A DNA stretch of 10,431 nt from Dichloromethanomonas sp964477085 (GTDB lineage: Bacteria; Bacillota; Desulfitobacteriia; Desulfitobacteriales; Syntrophobotulaceae): assembly GCA_964477085.1 (NCBI GenBank), contig CAYZDF010000083.1, forward strand, positions 1 through 10,431. Reading direction: 5' to 3'. Shown here in pieces: positions 6,804 through 10,431 of this stretch. A program made the translations under genes and the position numbers. Positions within the stretch are counted from its first letter, which is position 1, and every line of letters starts with the position of its first letter. Under the pieces are notes generated by a model. It ran no database searches and was not told where the DNA came from. It worked only from the letters and a program-made list of their open reading frames with translations.

Positions 6804-6852
6804 TAAGATGGAATAATGAAAAATTAGGCAGGTCTGATAGGAGGAGAATGAT

Positions 6853-7614
6853 ATGGCTAGAATAATTGCCATAGCTAATCAAAAAGGAGGAGTAGCCAAA
6901 ACGACCACCGCAGTGAATCTTTCTTCAAGTTTGGTAGAGAAAGGAAAGAGGGTTCTCCTCATAGATCTTGATCCACAAGGTAATGCAACAAGTGGAAGTG
7001 GAATATTAAAGCATCGCTTATCCAGATGTATATATGATGTTATTATCAATGAAGAAAACATTAATAATATTATTGTAGATACAGAAATGAAGAATCTGAT
7101 AGTTGCTCCTGCCAGAATCGAGTTAGCAGGGGCGGAGATAGAGCTTGTGTCTCAAATGTATCGTGAAGGAAAACTTGCTACAGCTTTGGGAGACGTCAAA
7201 GACGATTTTGATTTTATCCTGATTGATTGTCCTCCCTCCTTAGGACTCTTAACTTTAAATGCACTCTGTGCAGCAACGGATGTTTTAATACCCATTCAGT
7301 GCGAGTATTATGCGTTGGAGGGTCTAAGCCTCCTGGTCAATACGCTGGATAAAGTCAAAAAGTCTATCAATCGGGATTTACAGATCATTGGTGTTCTTCT
7401 GACAATGTTTGATGCCAGGACAAACCTTTCTATCCAAGTTGTCGATGAGGTTAAAAATTACTTTCATGAGAAGGTTTTTAGAACAATTATTCCTAGAAAT
7501 GTTCGTTTAAGTGAAGCTCCGAGCCATGGACAGCCGATTGGTCTTTATGATAGCAAATCACGAGGTGCAGAGGTATATCGAGATTTAGCAGAGGAGGTTT
7601 TAGAACGTGTCTAA
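6853..7614 (+). CDS. parA: Chromosome-partitioning ATPase ParA (Soj)
   Basis: This 253-residue ParA/MinD-family ATPase binds DNA non-specifically as an ATP dimer and, with ParB-parS, moves and organises the origin; Soj proteins also regulate DnaA. The deviant Walker A is KGGVAKTT at 11-18, including the signature Lys11 and catalytic-site Lys16. The usual Gly before Lys16 is Ala, a variant I recall from other ParA proteins. DLDPQGN (38-44) forms the next active-site stretch, and Walker B is FILIDCPPS with Asp125. PRNVRLSEAPSHG near 214-226 is typical of Soj. AGGAGG (6839-6844) stands eight bases before ATG. It overlaps parB by 8 bases, so the two are translationally coupled. No N-terminal helix-turn-helix is present, as expected for a chromosomal type Ib-like ParA. 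Confidence 0.96.
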   Translation: MARIIAIANQKGGVAKTTTAVNLSSSLVEKGKRVLLIDLDPQGNATSGSGILKHRLSRCIYDVIINEENINNIIVDTEMKNLIVAPARIELAGAEIELVSQMYREGKLATALGDVKDDFDFILIDCPPSLGLLTLNALCAATDVLIPIQCEYYALEGLSLLVNTLDKVKKSINRDLQIIGVLLTMFDARTNLSIQVVDEVKNYFHEKVFRTIIPRNVRLSEAPSHGQPIGLYDSKSRGAEVYRDLAEEVLERV

Positions 7615-8452
7615 AAAAGGCCTGGGACGAGGACTAGGAGCACTGATAACGGAAAGGGAAACTGAGAGCAGTCAGATTAAGGAAATTATGCTACAAGATA
7701 TTTTTCCTAATCCAGATCAGCCTAGGAGAAACTTCGATGAAGAAAAATTGAATGAACTCGCTGAATCGATTAAAGAGCACGGACTATTGCAACCTATTCT
7801 TGTTAAACCGGAAGGAAATAGATATTATATTATTGCCGGAGAGAGAAGATATCGTGCTTCTAAGTTAGCTGGTCTAGATCGTATTAGCTGTATCGTCAGG
7901 GAATGCTCTGAGCAAGAGATGACGGAAAAAGCTCTTATTGAAAATATTCAACGTCACGATCTATCTCCAGTGGAAGAAGGACTCGCTTATGCCAGGTTAA
8001 TGCAGGAGTATGGTCTTACTCAGGAGCAGGTGGCAAAACGGGTAGGGAAAGGCCGTCCTACGGTAGCTAACCTTTTGCGAATTATTCAGTTACCTGAGGA
8101 GGTCTTACAACTTTTAAGAAAAGAACAAATATCTTTAGGACATGCAAAAGTGCTGCTTACTTTAGAGGATCCTGATGAGCAGATTGCCTGGTCACAGCAG
8201 ATAGTCATGCAGGAATTGTCTGTTCGAGATCTAGAAGCATATCTTCAAGATAAACAAGATAGAAAGCCAACGATAGTCAAAGTAAAAAAGATCAAATATA
8301 ACACATTGACAGATATTGAGGAAAAACTGCAGGATGCCTTTCAAACCAAAGTATCAGTAAAAGGAAATGAGGAAAAAGGAAAAATTGAAATAGACTATTA
8401 CTCTAAAGATGAACTCAATAGACTGCTAGAAGCTTGGAAAGTAGAGATATAG
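7607..8452 (+). CDS. parB: Chromosome-partitioning CTPase ParB (Spo0J)
   Basis: This 281-residue protein binds parS, hydrolyses CTP while clamping and sliding along DNA, and loads SMC at the origin. The N-terminus KKGLGRGLGAL is the ParA-stimulating segment. CTP-binding motifs are GERRYRA (78-84) and ENIQRHDLSPVEE (112-124). The central helix-turn-helix is about 136-160 (LTQEQVAKRVGKGRPTVANLLR). A C-terminal dimerisation domain ends in KGKIEIDYYSKDEL. Compared with Bacillus Spo0J, the recognition helix reads GKGRPTVANLLR instead of GKSRPHIANHLR, which may matter for the variant sites just downstream. The start is GTG at 7607, with GAGGAGG (7591-7597) before it. Two parS-like palindromes begin two bases after its stop codon. 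The gene is intact and of normal length. Confidence 0.96.
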   Translation: MSKKGLGRGLGALITERETESSQIKEIMLQDIFPNPDQPRRNFDEEKLNELAESIKEHGLLQPILVKPEGNRYYIIAGERRYRASKLAGLDRISCIVRECSEQEMTEKALIENIQRHDLSPVEEGLAYARLMQEYGLTQEQVAKRVGKGRPTVANLLRIIQLPEEVLQLLRKEQISLGHAKVLLTLEDPDEQIAWSQQIVMQELSVRDLEAYLQDKQDRKPTIVKVKKIKYNTLTDIEEKLQDAFQTKVSVKGNEEKGKIEIDYYSKDELNRLLEAWKVEI

Positions 8453-8453
8453 T

Positions 8454-8469
8454 TGTTCCACGTAGAACA
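8454..8469. other. parS: parS-like site 1 (TGTTCCACGTAGAACA)
   Basis: The site matches the symmetric parS form TGTTCCACGTGGAACA at 15 of 16 positions, and the Bacillus site TGTTCCACGTGAAACA at 14 of 16. The left half is canonical; the right half has A instead of G at position 11. Flanking T and A extend the near-palindrome to 8453-8470. Its place directly after parB, near the origin, is where parS sites are expected. Confidence 0.8.
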
Positions 8470-8489
8470 ATTGGGAATACAGAGATAAA

Positions 8490-8505
8490 TGTTCTACGTA
8501 GAACG
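8490..8505. other. parS: parS-like site 2 with TACGTA core
   Basis: TGTTCTACGTAGAACG contains a perfect 14-bp palindrome (8491-8504). Relative to TGTTCCACGTGGAACA it carries a symmetric double change, C to T at position 6 and G to A at position 11, turning the core CACGTG into TACGTA, plus a final A to G. Its centre is exactly 36 bp from that of site 1. It has no T tract and so is not a terminator. Confidence 0.7.
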
Positions 8506-8564
8506 TTTCTGATCATTGGTTTAATGTCTGCATCAAAACATAGAGGTGTGAAAGGAGACATGAT

Positions 8565-9257
8565 TTGCTAGGTTCAGTTGTAAATTTTATAGCAATCTTT
8601 GTAGGAGGCTTAATAGGAGTTTTTTTCGGCAGGGCTTTCCCGGAGAGGCTAAAAACAACGGTTATCCAAGGAATCGGACTAACCGTCATAATTATCGGCT
8701 TACAAATGGCTCTTAAAACCAATAATGTGCTTATTGTCATTGCCAGTTTGGTATTAGGTGGTATTATTGGAGAGGGATTAAATATTGAAGCTAGGTTAAA
8801 CGGCTTCGGAAGTTTTTTGGAGAATAAATTATTAAAGAAAGGAGAAGGTCAGTTTTCTAAGGCCTTTGTGACGACAAGCCTGATTTATTGTGTAGGTGCT
8901 ATGGCTATTGTCGGAGCCTTGGAAGATGGGCTTAACGCCAATCACAGCATCCTCTATGCTAAGTCTGCCCTCGACGGGATAACAGCTATTATTTTTGCAT
9001 CATCCATGGGCATAGGAGTTATATTTTCGGCCCTCCCGGTATTTGTTTATCAAGGAAGCATCTCCCTTTTTGCCGGATTGCTTCAGGGTGTCTTGAGTGA
9101 GCCTGTTGTTTTAGAAATGAGTGCGGTCGGAGGTCTATTGATTTTTGGAATAGGAATTAACATGCTGGGAATAAAAGAAATAAGAGTAGGTAATTTGCTT
9201 CCGGCAATCTTTGTGGCTGTTCCAATGGCGATCTTATTCAGCTATTTTGGTCTTTAA
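8565..9257 (+). CDS. DUF554 family membrane protein
   Basis: This 230-residue, very hydrophobic protein matches the DUF554 (YdfK/YqgA-like) family by its glycine-rich pattern: it opens MLGSVVNFIAIFVGGLIGV and contains YCVGAMAIVGALEDGL, KSALDGITAIIFAS and LLIFGIGINMLGI. About six or seven membrane helices are apparent, with short loops and a charged stretch near residues 75-97. The family is thought to be a membrane transporter or channel of unknown substrate; no function is established that I can state. The start is TTG at 8565, with AAAGGAGA (8551-8558) seven bases before it; the nearby ATG at 8560 runs straight into a stop codon. It lies after the parS-like pair and before the DUF4446 gene. 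No clear promoter is visible, so read-through from parAB is possible. Confidence 0.9.
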   Translation: MLGSVVNFIAIFVGGLIGVFFGRAFPERLKTTVIQGIGLTVIIIGLQMALKTNNVLIVIASLVLGGIIGEGLNIEARLNGFGSFLENKLLKKGEGQFSKAFVTTSLIYCVGAMAIVGALEDGLNANHSILYAKSALDGITAIIFASSMGIGVIFSALPVFVYQGSISLFAGLLQGVLSEPVVLEMSAVGGLLIFGIGINMLGIKEIRVGNLLPAIFVAVPMAILFSYFGL

Positions 9258-9296
9258 TCAAATACCTGTCATTATGAATATAAAGGAGGAATTCGA

Positions 9297-9797
9297 GTGA
9301 GTGCAATCACTGATACTCAACTTTTATATATTTTAGCACTTACATCACTGGTAATTGCGGTTTTTTCAACTATTATGTCGTTATATCTCTCATCTCGCCT
9401 GAAGAAATTTCGAGAGGCCTATATAAGTCTACAGACTTTCTTATCTGGGACTAGACTTGAAGATTTGCTTAAGGACAACCTTAAGGAGGTTCAGGAGCTA
9501 AGTCAGCAGGTTTCGACGCATGATTCCAGAATAGAGTTGGTAGAAAAGAAACTTCGCTTCGGAATTGACCGAGCCGAACTAATAAGATTTAATTCATTTG
9601 ATAATATGGGAGCTGAATTAAGCTTTGCCCTTGCACTTCTTAATCAAGAAGGAACTGGTGTTGTGTTGACAGGAATACATAGTATTGAAGAATGCAGAGT
9701 TTATGTTAAATCTATTGAAAAAGGTCAGGCTGCAGTAAAGCTTAATCAGGAAGAAAAACAAGCGATTGAACGGGCATGTAAAACGATTAAAGTTTAG
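9297..9797 (+). CDS. DUF4446 family membrane-anchored protein
   Basis: This 166-residue protein has one N-terminal membrane helix (about 8-32), a charged helical, probably coiled-coil segment (about 50-88), and a C-terminal domain. That domain has the DUF4446 pattern FNSFDNMGAELSFALALLN followed by GVVLTGIHSIEECRVYVK and a final EEKQAIERA helix. Likely topology is a short N-terminus outside and the domain in the cytoplasm, but this is inferred. The family is common beside parB in spore-forming Firmicutes; its function is unknown. The start is GTG at 9297 with AAGGAGG (9283-9289) seven bases upstream. Its last 11 bases overlap the 3' end of yyaC on the other strand. Confidence 0.9.
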   Translation: MSAITDTQLLYILALTSLVIAVFSTIMSLYLSSRLKKFREAYISLQTFLSGTRLEDLLKDNLKEVQELSQQVSTHDSRIELVEKKLRFGIDRAELIRFNSFDNMGAELSFALALLNQEGTGVVLTGIHSIEECRVYVKSIEKGQAAVKLNQEEKQAIERACKTIKV

Positions 9798-10350
9798 CTA
9801 GATAGGTTTTATAAAAAAGATTACTAATTACTTCCGACATCTGCCATACAATATTAAGGCGCGTATTCTGCAGAACTATATATTGCATAAAACCATTGAT
9901 ATTAACGATGCCGGTAAGATGGATTTCGCCCACCTCCGGCAAATCTTTTTTTACTGCGGTACCAGGCTTGAGGGGTCCTCGGGCTAAAGTGATATGTCCT
10001 ACGGAATCGAGTCGCCCCAAACAGGCATCGAGAGCGATGATAAACGGATTAAAACAAGACCTTTTGATTTCACTAAGCACACTTTCTAGGTTTTCAGCAT
10101 GAACAGGTTCTTCCAGCGTTCCGATTACTGATAAGCCAGTGATGCATTTTTGTTGTAGTTTAGTTCCTGTCAAAGGACCGAGGGAGTCTCCCGTAGAGCG
10201 GTCAGTCCCTATGCATAGTAAAACAACTTGCCTTCCATTAGCTCTTAGAATGTATTCTTGCAATTTGACTTGGAGTTCAGATATAGCTTGTTTATCATTA
10301 TAATGAGCTCGAATATACTGATTTTCACTAAATATAGGAAGTGGATTCAC
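9787..10350 (-). CDS. yyaC: Sporulation protein YyaC (GPR/HybD-like putative protease, DUF1256)
   Basis: This 187-residue protein belongs to the YyaC family, found in endospore formers. It is related in fold to the germination protease GPR and to hydrogenase-maturation proteases, so a peptidase role is proposed but not proven. Recognisable parts are CIGTDRSTGDSLGPLTGTKL (46-65) with acidic residues Asp50 and Asp55, GTLEEPVHAENL (77-88), ALDACLG (106-112) and GEIHLTGIVNINGF (141-154). The start is GTG at 10350-10348 on the minus strand, with GGAGGT (complement of 10357-10362) six bases upstream; the ATG one frame over meets a stop at once. It is the only minus-strand gene in the window and converges on the DUF4446 gene. 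A sporulation sigma-factor promoter was looked for in the 69 bases upstream but none was convincing. Confidence 0.93.
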   Translation of the reverse strand: MNPLPIFSENQYIRAHYNDKQAISELQVKLQEYILRANGRQVVLLCIGTDRSTGDSLGPLTGTKLQQKCITGLSVIGTLEEPVHAENLESVLSEIKRSCFNPFIIALDACLGRLDSVGHITLARGPLKPGTAVKKDLPEVGEIHLTGIVNINGFMQYIVLQNTRLNIVWQMSEVISNLFYKTYLAKL

Positions 10351-10431
10351 ATTTTTACCTCCAACATTTTTAAATCATTAACTCAACTTTCCCACTTGGA
10401 AAACTTATATTTTTAAATATCTTATAGATAC

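Larger units (their letters stand above)
6636..6852. other. rsmG-parA intergenic region without a noc gene
   Basis: These 217 AT-rich bases separate the modification operon from parA. They hold the 8-mer TGTTCTAC (6656-6663), identical to the left half of the second parS-like site downstream of parB. They also hold a perfect 12-bp palindrome (6672-6683), a terminator (6694-6724) and a possible parA -10 box (6798-6803). No coding frame resembling Noc is present; many relatives carry noc at this place. Confidence 0.7.

Noticed and set aside
10363..10431. Search for a sporulation promoter or other element upstream of yyaC
   Set aside because: The sequence is AT-rich with no convincing sigma-A, sigma-E, sigma-F or sigma-G elements, and the window ends too close to decide.

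Overview
This window is the rightward arm of a chromosomal replication-origin neighbourhood from an endospore-forming, AT-rich Firmicute. It most resembles the Clostridia/Peptococcaceae type (Desulfitobacterium- or Desulfosporosinus-like; the genus is a guess from gene order and protein flavour). The order rpmH-rnpA-yidD-yidC-jag-mnmE-mnmG-rsmG-parA-parB is the classic oriC-flanking block. YyaC points to a spore former. dnaA itself is not in the window; by family convention it should lie just left of position 1, divergent from rpmH.

Layout. Positions 1-262 are a gene-free, AT-rich stretch with DnaA boxes. It holds a 35-bp near-perfect palindrome containing two head-to-head boxes (36-70) and a same-strand run of weaker boxes (158-241). 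A promoter with perfect -35 and -10 hexamers (263-292) drives rpmH (357-491), which is followed by a hairpin-plus-T terminator/attenuator. Next come rnpA, yidD, yidC and jag, tightly packed, closed by a strong terminator at 2485-2506. A second block, mnmE-mnmG-rsmG, covers tRNA U34 modification and 16S rRNA m7G methylation. It is closed by a terminator at 6694-6724. There is no noc gene between rsmG and parA. parA and parB overlap by 8 bp. They are followed by two closely spaced parS-like palindromes whose core departs from the usual CACGTG. A DUF554 membrane protein and a DUF4446 membrane-anchored protein come next. The sporulation protein yyaC lies on the minus strand, and its 3' end overlaps that of the DUF4446 gene.

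How the parts work together. rpmH/rnpA/yidD/yidC/jag link ribosome and RNase P biogenesis with membrane-protein insertion. mnmE/mnmG build the tRNA wobble modification and rsmG methylates the ribosome. parA/parB/parS segregate the origin region. Everything except yyaC is transcribed in one direction, away from the presumed origin.

Most genes are ordinary housekeeping genes and all look intact. The most interesting signals are non-coding: the pair of variant parS sites directly after parB, matched by a departure in the ParB recognition helix, and the DnaA-box palindrome that also reads as a terminator-like hairpin on the dnaA-side strand. I found no mobile element, CRISPR array, tRNA or rRNA gene, and no clearly new multi-gene system.
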